Assembly (NCBI GenBank): GCA_030710605.1
Contig: CP092869.1
Location: 14,143,295-14,207,294, forward strand
Length of the DNA: 64,000 nucleotides
From: Cordylochernes scorpioides
Taxonomy: Eukaryota; Arthropoda; Arachnida; Pseudoscorpiones; Chernetidae
Direction: 5' to 3'
The position numbers were made by a program, and so were the translations under genes. Below the pieces are notes generated by a model. That model ran no database searches and was not told where the DNA came from. It was given only the letters and a program-made list of their open reading frames with translations. The number at the start of each line of letters is the position of its first letter. The stretch's first letter is position 1. Below are positions 18,001-23,886 of the stretch, piece after piece.

Positions 18001-20482
18001 CAGGACCCTGTGTTAACCAAACCAATACCAATCTCCTCAATTCTCAGTGTCCTATGTGTATACAGATTACCCCCACGGCATCCAGCTGTATCAGAGAGTG
18101 GATGGCAAGGTCCTCATCAGGTTCAACGCCCGCAACGAGCACGACCGCTCCAAGTTTGTGGAGGACCTCAAGGAATCCATACTGGAGGTTAGCTGTCTTA
18201 TAGATTTGTTTACACTCATGAACAGAACTTTAGGAAGCTCCTCTACCTTTCAGCATGTATATTGGGATTCAGGCAATGAAAGATATTACAGTGACCTTGT
18301 GTAAACACCTCTGTCTCTTAAAAAATATAATACATGTTATGATTATTTTTGTGTTTTGTTGTTGAAAAGAGGTGCAGTCCTGAAAAAGTAAAGATAATTA
18401 TCTACCTTTCAAGTAGATTTTATTTTGAATTACTTGAAGTAAAATTACACATAAAATTATTTTTATCACAGCAATATAGAATTTATAGAATGAATTCTAT
18501 AATTGTGATTTTAATTTAAAAAGGTAGGGTTAACTATACATATTTACAACAATAATAATTAAAGTGGTAGGTTCTGAATCTATGGTCAAAAAATATATAA
18601 CAGTCAATGAATGAAAATGAAATATATTTTTTAAAAAATATATATATATATATATTTGTCATAATATATGCTCTTCCAGGATTAATAAAACAAACCAACA
18701 GCCAACGAGAGAGAGCTGGGCAGCTAAAAGCGAGACACTTTAGACAACTAACTTACGACCATTTTTGGCCACATTCCTGAGGGGGGGGCCGTCACCACCT
18801 GGTGACTATCCTGGTTAGCCCCCCGGTTGTGTACACAGGAAAAACAGTCGTTCAGCTGATAACGTCTCGCTCGCTCGCTCTCTCGGCTGGCTGCCTGGAT
18901 GATTGCTCTAACAACTCGTCGTGTGATTATTTCTCTCCTCACCACATTTACCACTATATATTGTCACATATTTGTATTTTAGATTATATAATATACATAC
19001 CGCCATCAAAATATGAAACTTACTCAAGTTTTGTCCATGAACAGAGTTGGATTATGGGTGAGATACAATTTGGTTTAGCATTTGTGAGCATCACAAGCTA
19101 ACAACCTCAAGGAGCATGGACTCATGGAATTTGTGTAATCTTTACACACTGGGATAAGAAACAAAACACAACAAGATACCAACAATGAGACCAAATAAAT
19201 TAATAATTTATTTATTTAGAGATTTGATCTTATTACCTTGTAGTTCTAAACTATAATCCAAATTGGGTGTGACTTAGCATATGCTAACAATAATAAATAT
19301 CTTTAGATACAATATCTGAGAATTAAAACAAAAAAATATTAATGTGGTTCATATAGATTTCTCCAATACACCTTGCTGTTTCAACCTCATTCTGGACCAA
19401 GGTTTTATGCCTTCTATAGTGTTGGTGTTATAAAAGAGGCTGCTATAGAAAGGTATTATGTTGTTTCTTATCCCCTTGTGTAAATATTACATGAATTCCA
19501 TGAGTCCATGATCTCATGGAATGGGGTGTAGCTTTCATTGATCATGGCACCATGATCCAGGCACACTATGGTGAAAGTTTGACTTTGCCTGTATTTTGAG
19601 GCTGTTCCTAACATGGAAGCAGAAGTCATACAGTCAACTAACTATCCGCCATGATTATTATGGCCTGTATCATGTTAGATGAAGAGGACATCCATACAGA
19701 CAAGGCCCGGTATTGTGATCAGGGTGCATGGACCGATCTGCTCCATGGATAAGACACCACCATGTTGGATAGGAAAAATAGAATCAACACAAGGATCAAA
19801 TGAAGAGGAGGGAGTTTAGATACAAAATAAACTTGCAAGGTATTACTGTATATAATGGAGTATAGGGGGGATTTATTCTGTCCTCTGTGTCTATGTGATG
19901 CTATAGAAGTGACTGCTGTCCAGATGGATGAGATGGAGAGTCTGCGGATCGAGGGGGAACTAGAGAAGCAGAAGCTGGGCAGAGGTTCCGGGGGCCGGAG
20001 CAGCAACTCAGAGAACCGGGACTCCGGAGTGGCAGACATGGAGGTGGTGCCTCCTGCTCCCAGCAACAACAAGCTCTCCCCGGACTCCAGTCTGAAGAGG
20101 TCTGCGGCCCTCTCCAACTCCCTGTTGGACCTCCATGACAACCGTAAGTCTGTACCGGCTACCTGCGGGATGGCCATCTCAACGTGAGCTGGGTGTGTGG
20201 GAGGTAGAGCTGGGCAAGACTCCTGTCAGGAGAGGCAGTGCCGGCTCTCTGGATAGCGGCATGGTGAGTTATCAACCCCCTCTCTCTCTTGCTCTCATCA
20301 CTGGCAACTCTCTCTCTGTCCAGTCGGTGTCCTTCCAATCCTCCGCTGCCAGTACCGTCAGTCATGAATCCTCACCGCACGGAGAAACAGCCGCTGCAGC
20401 CAAGGCCAATCCACCTCAGCAAGGTTTCCTGGGAGGCCTCTTTGGCAAGAAGAGCAAAAGCCTAACCAAGACCCACATGTGA
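2911..20482 (+). CDS. IQSEC: IQSEC/BRAG-type Arf GEF, 3' part of a spliced gene (11 exons)
   Basis: Spliced coding region: 2911-3072, 5123-5206, 6906-7123, 9948-10029, 13754-14101, 15839-15964, 16888-16987, 18048-18187, 19924-20143, 20208-20263, 20324-20482. Every junction keeps the reading frame. The family activates Arf GTPases (chiefly Arf6) by GDP/GTP exchange at the plasma membrane and, in vertebrates, at synapses. Visible here are the Sec7 domain, with its first motif FRMPGEAQK (the family's catalytic Glu lies in GEAQK) and second motif [10 protein letters not shown], and an IQSEC-type PH domain ([33 protein letters not shown]). Order and sequence follow the IQSEC family (siz/loner in Drosophila) more closely than cytohesins. 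The N-terminal coiled coil and IQ motif are not in the window, so the first exons lie upstream. No frameshift or internal stop is needed, so the gene looks functional. Which vertebrate paralogue it matches best cannot be told. Confidence 0.93.
3262..3345. repeat. LINE tail fragment (AGCTTTACAAGCTTGATACC)
   Basis: Shares CAAGCTTTACAAGCTTGATA and GAGTGGAGATAAGAAAGAAG with 5777-5835 and 16475-16535. At 5.8 kb this block lies inside the 3' UTR of a LINE whose C-terminus is also in the 11-kb unit. Confidence 0.5.
3345..3647 (+). repeat. tRNA-derived SINE, family 1 (plus orientation)
   Basis: Decayed tRNA-like head (GTGGAAGGATGGTCTAAACC, AACCCG...AATCCCGCATTGG), then the shared body with CCAATGG, GCACATTTGTAAGTGCAAA, CATGTGTGTAGACATGTGG and the tail CCATGATTATCATGG. 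Matches minus-strand copies at 10190, 14155, 17483 and 22824. Confidence 0.75.
3783..3850. repeat. Tigger-like MITE end fragment
   Basis: Begins CAGTATAACCCCTCTATAGC, a terminus like those at 1550 and 37282; no matching second end is seen. Confidence 0.4.
3897..4059. repeat. MITE family A, complete palindromic copy
   Basis: Both arms intact with centre CAAAAGTACTGAATG; lies just left of the N gap. Confidence 0.8.
4202..4301. other. Assembly gap, 100 N
   Basis: Exactly 100 Ns, the usual placeholder for a gap of unknown size, between two MITE copies (3897-4059 and 4342-4556). The repeat probably caused the break. A missing IQSEC exon here is possible but not required by the phases. Confidence 0.99.
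4342..4556. repeat. MITE family A, long form
   Basis: Both arms plus the central spacer (CACACTTGATAACAGTAACT); lies just right of the N gap. Confidence 0.8.
4857..5000 (-). repeat. LINE-tail SINE-like repeat (family T), single copy
   Basis: Contains TTGTTTCTTATCCCCTTGTG, an ATTCCA...TGGAAT pair and GATCATGGCACCATGA. On the minus strand it ends ...TTACACAAGGGGATAAGAAA, the same 3' tail as a LINE fragment at 5275. It is the monomer of the 7949-9910 array and sits inside a broken Tigger-like MITE (4731-5058). Confidence 0.6.
5123..5206 (+). CDS. IQSEC: IQSEC exon 2 of window: acidic Ser-rich linker
   Basis: 28 codons reading [20 protein letters not shown] then DSLESSSG, with acceptor gtatgttacag and a consensus donor gtaagt. 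Phase 0 on both sides. Ser/Glu-rich, probably disordered, and rich in potential kinase sites. The exon sits alone among TE fragments. The assignment rests on splice signals, phase and coding-like composition, not on a conserved motif. Confidence 0.7.
5275..5575 (-). pseudogene. LINE 3' end fragment with zinc-binding C-terminus
   Basis: Minus strand encodes [12 protein letters not shown]..., then [20 protein letters not shown] (C-x2-C-x8-H), the zinc-ribbon-like end found after the reverse transcriptase of many non-LTR elements, then [11 protein letters not shown] and the 3' tail. 5'-truncated, a typical dead LINE insertion. A second copy lies at 16003-16200. Confidence 0.65.
5617..6055 (-). 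pseudogene. LINE remnant, same family as the LINE in the 11-kb array
   Basis: Minus strand, 5'-truncated. 5900-6055 is antisense to the C-terminal coding end at 40150-40300 of the array (ATAGATACTTCCTCGGCGTG and TCTTCAGCAAGGAAG match with few changes). The 3' UTR continues to an AATAAA-containing end at 5617. This copy shows what the array copy lost beyond its Tigger-like junction. Confidence 0.7.
6040..6211. repeat. Tigger-like MITE, one end degenerate
   Basis: Internal sequence TTGCAGAGCCAAAATGTCC and right end AAAGGGAGGTTCTACCGTA match 1550-1727; the left terminus is altered where it meets the LINE remnant. Confidence 0.6.
6418..6810 (-). repeat. Family T repeats, about three partial copies in a row
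   Basis: Repeated occurrence of GAGTCCATGCTCC, ATGGAATGGGGTGTAG and GATCATGGCACCATGATCCA. The copies end about 95 bp before IQSEC exon 3. Confidence 0.65.
6906..7123 (+). CDS. IQSEC: IQSEC exon 3 of window: start of Sec7 domain
   Basis: Encodes [20 protein letters not shown], then [12 protein letters not shown]...[15 protein letters not shown], the first helices of the Sec7 domain with the IQSEC signature [14 protein letters not shown]. The donor gtgagt cuts codon CA|G, completed by the next exon. The acceptor is weakly defined. I use the AG at 6904-6905, but the frame is open upstream to about 6844, so the exon may be up to 60 nt longer. Confidence 0.9.
7164..7334. repeat. MITE family A copy
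   Basis: Palindromic, both ends present, slightly diverged (AATAACACC at the left end), beginning 40 bp after exon 3. Confidence 0.75.
7385..7463. repeat. Small imperfect hairpin
   Basis: TTATGTAAAATATCGGAA at the left pairs with TTCCGATATTTTACATAA at the right. No other copy noticed. Confidence 0.5.
7711..7905. repeat. GGCATCTC palindromic MITE (family C)
   Basis: Arms AAAAGGCATCTCTTTATCGG...GCCATCTATCGGAATAAATATC and their inverted copy, with a centre from a longer spacer. Other copies: 14743-14971 and once per 11-kb unit (36901, 47952, 58997). Confidence 0.75.
7949..9910 (-). repeat. Tandem array, eleven copies of a 180-bp LINE-tail repeat
   Basis: Monomer runs from TGTACTGTATTGTTGTTTCT to AACATGGAAGCAGACACATGG. 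Starts of the monomers: about 7949, 8129, 8309, 8489, 8669, 8848, 9028, 9208, 9381, 9559, 9732. The first three are nearly identical; later ones carry substitutions and small deletions. Each monomer can form hairpins ATTCCATGAG/CTCATGGAAT and TCATGGCACCATGA. Derived from the dispersed family T. Lies wholly within the Sec7-interrupting intron, ending about 40 bp before exon 4. Confidence 0.92.
9948..10029 (+). CDS. IQSEC: IQSEC exon 4 of window: Sec7 domain
   Basis: One base completes a Gln codon, then 27 codons [27 protein letters not shown]. Acceptor gtggctgcag, donor gtcagt. FRMP is the left half of Sec7 motif 1; the intron falls immediately before GEAQK, which holds the catalytic Glu finger. 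The end of an eleven-copy 180-bp array (7949-9910) lies about 40 bp upstream. Confidence 0.93.
10190..10492 (-). repeat. tRNA-derived SINE, family 1
   Basis: Minus-oriented; tRNA-like head at the right (AATCCCGGG box B region, CCTTCCACC box A side), A-rich/T-rich linker, body with GCTCGCTGGTGGGGTTGGAC, tail CATGATAATCATGG. Confidence 0.8.
10635..10716. repeat. MITE family A, internally deleted
   Basis: Both termini retained but the centre is lost after GGTAACAATACTG. Confidence 0.6.
10926..11198 (-). repeat. tRNA-derived SINE, family 2, with long flanking duplication
   Basis: Minus-oriented. Flanked by an identical 24-bp direct repeat beginning GTAAAACAACACTTGAAGTT (10902-10925 and 11199-11222). 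Contains the tRNA-like body 11055-11128. Related sequence forms the palindrome at 34255-34577 in the array and the copy at 28812. Confidence 0.75.
11055..11128 (-). tRNA. tRNA-like SINE head (Thr-like anticodon GGT)
   Basis: 74 nt: acceptor stem GTCCAGG/CCTGGAC, box A TAGCCTAGTGG, anticodon stem TCTGC/GCAGA with loop CTGGTAA, box B GGTTCGATTCC. Being inside a repeat with a duplicated target, it is better read as a SINE promoter than as a working tRNA gene. Confidence 0.5.
11295..11412 (-). repeat. Family T repeat, truncated copy
   Basis: TTGTTTCTTATCCCCTTGTG through GTGAAAGTCTGACTTTGCCT with an internal deletion. Confidence 0.6.
11481..11531. repeat. Short hairpin
   Basis: CACCTTGTAAAAACA pairs with TGTTTTTACAAGGTG around a 20-nt loop. 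Confidence 0.5.
11705..11757. repeat. MITE family A half copy at a LINE 3' end
   Basis: TTGTCTTATTACCTTGTG and AATCCAAATTGTGCCTTATC remain. The LINE at 11757-13080 probably inserted here. Confidence 0.6.
11757..13080 (-). pseudogene. 5'-truncated LINE reverse transcriptase (R1/Jockey-like)
   Basis: The minus-strand frame 13074-11935 gives 379 codons without a stop. It begins near the [13 protein letters not shown] region, has the catalytic box GYADDITVI, the palm/thumb segment [13 protein letters not shown] and [20 protein letters not shown], and ends with a zinc-type motif [18 protein letters not shown]. Downstream on the minus strand is a short A/T-rich tail with AATAAAATAAAA. Missing are the endonuclease, ORF1 and the N-terminal RT motifs, so it is a dead insertion in the IQSEC intron. 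The uninterrupted frame suggests recent arrival. Confidence 0.85.
13100..13372 (+). pseudogene. LINE C-terminal fragment with zinc motif
   Basis: Plus strand encodes [20 protein letters not shown], a C-x2-C-x8-H-x4-C pattern like the zinc-binding end of LINE reverse transcriptases, followed by [20 protein letters not shown] and a Thr run. It abuts the 5' edge of the minus-strand LINE and continues into the tandem array. Not an IQSEC exon. Confidence 0.65.
13241..13722 (+). repeat. Tandem array, four copies of a 121-bp LINE-derived unit
   Basis: Units begin CAGAAAATTGAC at 13241, 13362, 13483 and 13604, ending CGACAACAACA. The unit is the coding end of the LINE fragment above; 121 is not a multiple of three, so the frame changes every copy. 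Ends about 30 bp before exon 5. Confidence 0.92.
13754..14101 (+). CDS. IQSEC: IQSEC exon 5 of window: Sec7 catalytic core
   Basis: 116 codons, phase 0/0. Starts [17 protein letters not shown], includes [20 protein letters not shown] (Sec7 motif 2, lining the Arf-binding groove) and [16 protein letters not shown]-like helices, and ends [18 protein letters not shown], the linker to the PH domain. The catalytic Glu is present. Acceptor ttgcag, donor gtaagt. A four-copy LINE-derived array ends about 30 bp upstream. Confidence 0.95.
14155..14455 (-). repeat. tRNA-derived SINE, family 1
   Basis: Complete minus copy: tail CATGATAATCATGGTGGGTA at the left, tRNA-like head (AATCAAACCCGGG, CCATCCTTCCACTGACCC) at the right. 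Begins 54 bp after exon 5. Confidence 0.8.
14743..14971. repeat. MITE family C with long central palindrome
   Basis: Ends GGCATCTCCTTATCG / CGATAAGGAGATGCC. The centre is a second inverted repeat (AATTATTCCAGAATTGGCCA and complement) closing at TTGATTAATCAA. The flanking ACTGGGATAAGGT is shared with the 7.7-kb copy. Confidence 0.75.
15361..15790. repeat. Three tandem copies of a half MITE A plus linker
   Basis: Three right-hand halves of MITE A (TTCAGTACTTTTGTCTGAA to TTACCTTGTGTTTATAAT), each preceded by a linker with CCATAAGCCACAATATGTAG or a variant. They end about 50 bp before exon 6. Confidence 0.8.
15839..15964 (+). CDS. IQSEC: IQSEC exon 6 of window: PH domain beta strands
   Basis: 42 codons, phase 0/0, reading [20 protein letters not shown] and ending [15 protein letters not shown]. 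This matches the start of the IQSEC PH domain (LPHRRLVC...[13 protein letters not shown]). Acceptor gtgtacag, donor gtgagt. Three tandem half-MITE copies lie immediately upstream. Confidence 0.94.
16003..16200 (-). pseudogene. LINE 3' end fragment, second copy
   Basis: Same element as 5275-5575 (CTCTCCCAAAGGTCC, GCCAAAATGTATTCTGG, AAGCTACATTTTGGGCAAGT), shorter and with the zinc-region Cys codons partly altered. Confidence 0.6.
16206..16384. repeat. MITE family A, diverged copy with a partial duplicate
   Basis: Two left ends (CAAGGTAATAACACC and CAAGGTAATAAGACC) separated by a 40-bp duplication of TGAGTCTGTTATACACTC; one right end. Confidence 0.65.
16420..16535. repeat. LINE tail fragment
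   Basis: GACTGTATTGACTCATC, CATCAACAAGCTCTACAAGC and GAGTGGAGATAAGAAAGAAG repeat the block inside the LINE remnant at 5.72-5.83 kb. Confidence 0.6.
16577..16731. repeat. Tc1-like MITE with about 30-bp TIRs
   Basis: Left end CACTCATTGGACAAAACTTA, right end complement CACTCACGGACAAAAGTTAA, both flanked by TATA. 155 bp, no ORF. ACAAAANTTAAGGAAGT is reminiscent of Tc1-like termini. Confidence 0.7.
16888..16987 (+). CDS. IQSEC: IQSEC exon 7 of window: PH domain
   Basis: [20 protein letters not shown] then [13 protein letters not shown], matching the IQSEC strand VTKIFQKKK...YSFRQSFPL. The Lys-rich strand is typical of phosphoinositide-contacting PH loops. Acceptor tctgttgcag, donor gtgagc after the first base of a codon. 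Confidence 0.93.
17336..17448. repeat. Hairpin MITE (family D)
   Basis: CAGCATTTTAAATGGCAGAG...GGAACAAGTTAAA and its inverted copy. A degenerate relative is in each array unit at 31230-31320 (GTATTTTAGATGGTAAAGCA). Confidence 0.65.
17483..17778 (-). repeat. tRNA-derived SINE, family 1 (best head)
   Basis: Minus copy. The tRNA-like head reads, on the minus strand, GGTCGGTGGAAGGCTGGTTA ... GGGTTCGATTCCCGC, giving recognisable box A and box B. Body and tail as in other copies. Confidence 0.82.
17781..17945. repeat. Tigger-like MITE, inverse orientation
   Basis: CAGTAGAACCTCCATGAGAG at the left; internal GGACACTTTGGCTCTGCAAT is the complement of the 1550 copy's interior. The right terminus is decayed. 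Confidence 0.6.
18048..18187 (+). CDS. IQSEC: IQSEC exon 8 of window: end of PH domain
   Basis: Two bases complete a codon, then 46 codons: [46 protein letters not shown]. The C-terminal PH helix is recognisable (D-R-x-x-F-x-x-D-L-x-E-S-I-x-E in the family). Pyrimidine-rich acceptor ctcctcaattctcag, donor gttagc. Confidence 0.9.
18188..19080. other. Intron sequence without recognised repeats
   Basis: AT-rich, with a small ATAGAATTTATAGAATGAATTCTAT hairpin-like stretch near 18476-18505 and an unusually GC-rich patch at 18770-18900 (GGGGGGGGCCGTCACC, CTCGCTCGCTCGCTCTCTCG). No exon, TE or RNA gene is supported. Confidence 0.4.
19085..19165 (+). repeat. Family T tail fragment, plus orientation
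   Basis: CTCAAGGAGCATGGACTCAT, GGAATTTGTGTAATCTTTAC and GGGATAAGAAACAAAACA in the sense order of the LINE tail, opposite to most copies. Confidence 0.6.
19183..19245. repeat. MITE family A, decayed remnant
   Basis: ATGAGACCAAATAAATTAAT and GATCTTATTACCTTGTAG remain. Confidence 0.5.
19459..19622 (-). repeat. Family T repeat, single copy
   Basis: TTGTTTCTTATCCCCTTGTG to CCTAACATGGAAGCAGA, close to the array monomer consensus. Confidence 0.7.
19924..20143 (+). CDS. IQSEC: IQSEC exon 9 of window: C-terminal helix and Ser-rich tail
   Basis: Begins [20 protein letters not shown], matching the post-PH helix EMEKYRxESELEKQK of IQSEC proteins, then a Ser/Asn-rich stretch ending [13 protein letters not shown]-like. 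Acceptor gctgtccag, donor gtaagt after the first base of a codon. If this donor is skipped, the frame runs 15 codons to a stop near 20187, giving a possible alternative C-terminus. Confidence 0.85.
20208..20263 (+). CDS. IQSEC: IQSEC exon 10 of window: short tail exon
   Basis: Encodes (Q)[18 protein letters not shown], followed by donor gtgagt. The start is inferred: acceptor ggtag at 20203-20207 gives a 64-bp intron and restores phase. The RRGSAGS motif is basic/Ser-rich and phosphosite-like. The downstream 60-bp intron is also open in this frame, so it could be retained. Confidence 0.6.
20324..20482 (+). CDS. IQSEC: IQSEC terminal exon and stop codon
   Basis: 52 codons plus [23 protein letters not shown], then an Ala-rich segment, then [20 protein letters not shown]. 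The acceptor ctctctctgtccag is strong. The basic glycine/phenylalanine-rich end has no motif I recognise and does not look like the PDZ ligand of some vertebrate isoforms. Confidence 0.85.
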   Translation, partial: SVSFQSSAASTVSHESSPHGETAAAAKANPPQQGFLGGLFGKKSKSLTKTHM

Positions 20483-21650
20483 CCCAGTTTATAGGACCAA
20501 AGATCTCATGTGCCATAGCATGTGGCAGACATTCTTTTTCCTCTCTCTCCTTTTTTTTTTTAATATCAATTATTTAATCTTCTTTATCTCTTTTTTTTTT
20601 CTTTCTTTTATGGCCAAGACACTATCCTTATCATTAAGCGCTCGTCCATTTTTTTTTTCAACAAATTTTCTTCTTATCTTTTACATTTAACAAAAAAATT
20701 ATCATTATTTTTTCATAAATGAGATTTTTTTTCCCCCTTTTTTTTTCTTCTTTTTTTATGTGTACATATATATATATAATGTTTTTTTTATGTAAATATA
20801 TCGCCATGTGTTTATTTTTTAGGAAATTTAGATGTAAAACCGAGAGAGATAAGATATGCTTTCTACAGATTCTTAGGTCTTCGTGCTTTTTTTTAAAAAG
20901 AAAACAACTATTTGTATACAAAATGTCGGCAAATTTCCATAGTATTGCAAAGTAATAAATGAAATCTCTTACAAGATCTATTTAACTATTGTACAGTTTT
21001 TACTATTAAACTAAATTTTTTTTTCCCTTAATAGTTAGGGAGAGAGAAAGATGAGATAAAACAAAAGAATTTATATTTATACGAATGAAATGAGAGAAGA
21101 GTTATTATAATAAATGAAATAAATAAACAATATGATTATATATATATATTTTTTTTTTAGATTCAAGAATTGTTGAATAGATTTTTTTTTTTTTCCCTGT
21201 GGTGTTCACAAATGGAAGGAAAATAATAGGTTTCTAAACCTTGTTTTTCTTTTTTTTTTGACAAGTTGTCAATAACAATTCCAAAATGAACTTGAAGAAT
21301 TTGAGTTCTTTCTGTTTGTTTTGGTTAGAGAACTTGTTGAAAAAAAAAAAGAAGGAAAAGTTTGGATCCAAAATGTTGTGAACACAATAACCTCCGGTGG
21401 AATCTAAGTCTCCTGTTGATTTGTTGTAGAGAAATCTATTGTTTGTTTTGTTTATTTAAAAAAAAAAATTAGAATCCCTACCCCTTATCCCCCCCCCCTT
21501 TTTTTTTTTTTAGGTAGCATCCATGTATAGATTCACTTTCATATGCTGTATTTATACAGACAAAGTAAAACTGAAATTCATTTATAATTCTCTTGTGTGG
21601 ACTTTTTTTCTTATTCTCACTGTATGACACATACTATCTATTCTTTAATA
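20483..21650 (+). other. IQSEC 3' UTR, extremely T-rich
   Basis: Region after the stop with many T8-T13 runs, low complexity and no repeats shared with the introns until a MITE at 21663. Candidate poly(A) signals are AATAAA at 20954 and 21109. The true 3' end cannot be fixed from sequence. Confidence 0.6.
20954..20959 (+). promoter_or_regulatory. IQSEC: Candidate polyadenylation signal AATAAA
   Basis: Canonical hexamer 472 bp after the IQSEC stop codon; a second lies at 21109-21114. Confidence 0.5.
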
Positions 21651-21662
21651 CAGTTTTGTTTT

Positions 21663-21945
21663 ACACAAGGTAAAAAGACCAAATAAATAAATAGTGTGTG
21701 ACATTTCGGTAACAGCATTGTTACCATCTTCAGACAAAAGTACTGAATGAGAAATTTTATCACAGCATGTTTTAAATAGAAAACTATCTTCTTATCTGTT
21801 ATCTTGTTTACACACTTGATAACAGTAACTATTTAAAACATGCTGTGGTAAAATTTCTCATTCAGTACTTTTTGTCTGAAGATGGTAACAATGCTGTTAC
21901 CGAAACGTCGCACACTATTTATATATTTAGATTTGGTCTTATGTA
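21663..21945. repeat. MITE family A, complete long form
   Basis: Both arms and the full spacer, itself an inverted pair (AATGAGAAATTTTATCACAG / CTGTGGTAAAATTTCTCATT). Best example of the long form. Confidence 0.8.
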
Positions 21946-21949
21946 CCAT

Positions 21950-22032
21950 AGCCCGTTTGGTTACTTGCACTTGCTAGTGGGGTTGGACTTTTGCAAGAAT
22001 CGGGGGCCATTGGAGCATTTTTTTTTTCCTTG
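21950..22032 (-). repeat. SINE family 1 body fragment
   Basis: CCCGTTTGGTTACTTGCACT to GGGGGCCATTGGAGC and a T run; the tRNA head is missing. Confidence 0.65.
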
Positions 22033-22154
22033 ACTGTTGTCAGAATATGGAATAGATGGTTTCAGTACGGTCATAAGGAACTATGTACTGGATCTCAGCA
22101 GACCACTATCACTAGCAACTAAGAAGACATGTTATTTGCATGGCCTTAAATGGA

Positions 22155-22288
22155 CAATTTAAACAGTTTTATTGATTCTTTTAATCAAATTTTACAAAGG
22201 TGGAAAATATAGTAAAAGGGCATATAAAGTGTAGGGGAATATATATATAGTTGTGTACAAATGTCTTCAGCAAGGAAGGCTTCCCCAC
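22155..22288 (-). repeat. LINE 3' fragment inserted in the Tc1 pseudogene, 20-bp TSD
   Basis: 3' end of the array-type LINE (GTTGTGTACAAATGTCTTCA, CAATTTAAACAGTTTTATTG with an antisense AATAAA). Flanked by a perfect 20-bp duplication TTTGCATGGCCTTAAATGGA at 22135-22154 and 22289-22308. Confidence 0.88.
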
Positions 22289-22823
22289 TTTGCATGGCCT
22301 TAAATGGATCATATAGACATCAAAGAGCTCCGAGTCAAGAAATAGGGTCGTTTTCAAATCAAAACATCTACATGAATAATTCGCCGATGTTTTGCAGCAG
22401 CATGTACTGTCAACTCAGCAACCATGGCTTTGGATACCTTTGATGCTATTTCACAGAGAAGAGTGCCTTAAATGGTGTGATCAACAACAAACCTAGGCAC
22501 AGGAATGTCATGACATTGTGTTTTCAGATATATCCAGGTTCTGTTTTCAGCAACATGATGGCCGCATCCGTGTTTGTTGTCATCATGGTGAAGGCACATT
22601 GCCAGCGTGTATTCAACATCGCCATACTTGGCCCATCACCTGGAGTGATGGTATAGGATGCCAATGGATACACATTCGGTTACCTTTTGTTCACATTCCC
22701 GGCCTTTTTAAACAGTCCCTGTTATATTTCTGGAGTGTTAAGGCTGTAGCAGGGAACTGTATTCAAAGCCTGGTATCAGGCAGGACAATGCACAACCTAC
22801 CTTTTGCCAGTATCGTTAAGACC

Positions 22824-23134
22824 TTTTTTTTTTTATTATCCCCAGTATACGTTGTACAGGCCATTATAATCATGGTGGGTAATTAGCGACTGCTTTTACT
22901 GTAAGTGCAACACATGTCTATACATGTGAAAAGCAGTTCGACTTTGCACTTTAAAATATGCCAGAGTTCCGTTTGGTTACTTGCACTTGCTTGTGGGGCT
23001 GAACTTTTGCAAGGTATGGGGACCATTGGAGCATTTTTTTTTTAATTAGAAAAAAATTGTCCAACGCAGAATTCAATCCTGGATCGTAGTGGTCGAAAAC
23101 CAATGGTTTAGACCACCCTTCCACCGACCCCCTT
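22824..23134 (-). repeat. tRNA-derived SINE inserted in the Tc1 pseudogene
   Basis: Family 1, full length. Flanked by GTTAAGACC (22815-22823) and GTAAAGACC (23135-23143), a 9-bp target duplication with one change. The transposase reading resumes across it (SIVKTF on both sides). Confidence 0.85.
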
Positions 23135-23408
23135 GTAAAGACCTTCTTACATACAGAATATGTTCATCTGCTGCCCTGGTCAGCACATTCTCCTGATCTG
23201 TCACCAATAGAAAACGTCTGGTCAATGGTTGTAAAGTGACTGGCTCATCACACACCAGTCACCAGCTTTCTACTTCTCCAGTTTATTAAGTTGTTGCCAA
23301 GTTTGACTGTATAGCCTGAATAGGATTTTGCGTCTCGGGTTGTGCACCAGCTCGCATCAGTACTTATTGTGATATTGATAAGGCACAATTTGGATTATAG
23401 ATTATAAA

Positions 23409-23526
23409 CACAAGGTAATAAGACCAAATCCAAATAAATAAATAGTGTGACGTTTCGGTAACAGTGTTGTTACCGAAACGTCACACACTATTTATTTATT
23501 TGGATTTGGTCTTATTACCTTGTGTT
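23409..23526. repeat. MITE family A at the 3' edge of the copia element
   Basis: Compact palindromic copy; the copia RNase H reading ends within or next to it, so the MITE marks where the retrotransposon is broken. Confidence 0.75.
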
Positions 23527-23860
23527 TATTGTGATATTGTTTTCTGTTGGTTTATATACCAACATTTTAGTTCTTGTTCCCTTCAGGTATCTATAGATCC
23601 TTTTAATTCCAGTTAATTGTATTTCTCTTGGATCATTACTATACTGTGATAAATTGCTGACGTTGAAGGATATGTCCGGTCGAGTACCGGTAGAAAGGTA
23701 CATTAGTGATCCAATCATTTCCTGGTATACAGTTTTATCTACTGGCTTAGAGTCCAAATATTCATCCAAATTTTGATTTTGATCTCCAGGTGTCTGCACA
23801 CTGTTGCATTCTTCCAGTCCAAATCTGTGAAGAATTGTATCAATATAATGAGTCTGAGAT
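23527..23860 (-). pseudogene. copia RNase H start, truncated
   Basis: TVYQEMIGSLMYLSTGTRPD and ISFNVSNLSQYSNDP are typical of the copia RT-RNase H connection. The frame stops where the MITE begins, so the catalytic RNase H end and the 3' LTR are missing. Confidence 0.88.
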
Positions 23861-23886
23861 AGATAAAATTCATCTTCTGCCCTTTT

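Larger units (their letters stand above)
22040..23275 (+). pseudogene. Tc1-like transposase pseudogene, split by two insertions
   Basis: Plus-strand pieces: RIWNRWFQYG-like helix-turn-helix near 22050-22085; HDIVFSD then SRFCFQQHDGRIRV (22510-22575, the D of FSD being the first catalytic Asp region); continuing to HNLPFASIVKTF before 22824; then LLPWSAHSPDLSPIENVWSM (23175-23225), holding the third-acid region, and LAHHTPVT. Frameshifts and stops are present. A LINE fragment (22155-22288) and a SINE (22824-23134) interrupt it. Inactive. No TIRs identified. Confidence 0.8.

Noticed and set aside
18748-19101. Possible extra IQSEC exon in the GC-rich patch at 18770-18900
   Set aside because: No family similarity, poor splice sites, and exons 8 and 9 already join in phase.
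22261-22443. 60-codon ORF as an exon
   Set aside because: Spans the edge of a LINE insertion in the Tc1 pseudogene; no splice context.
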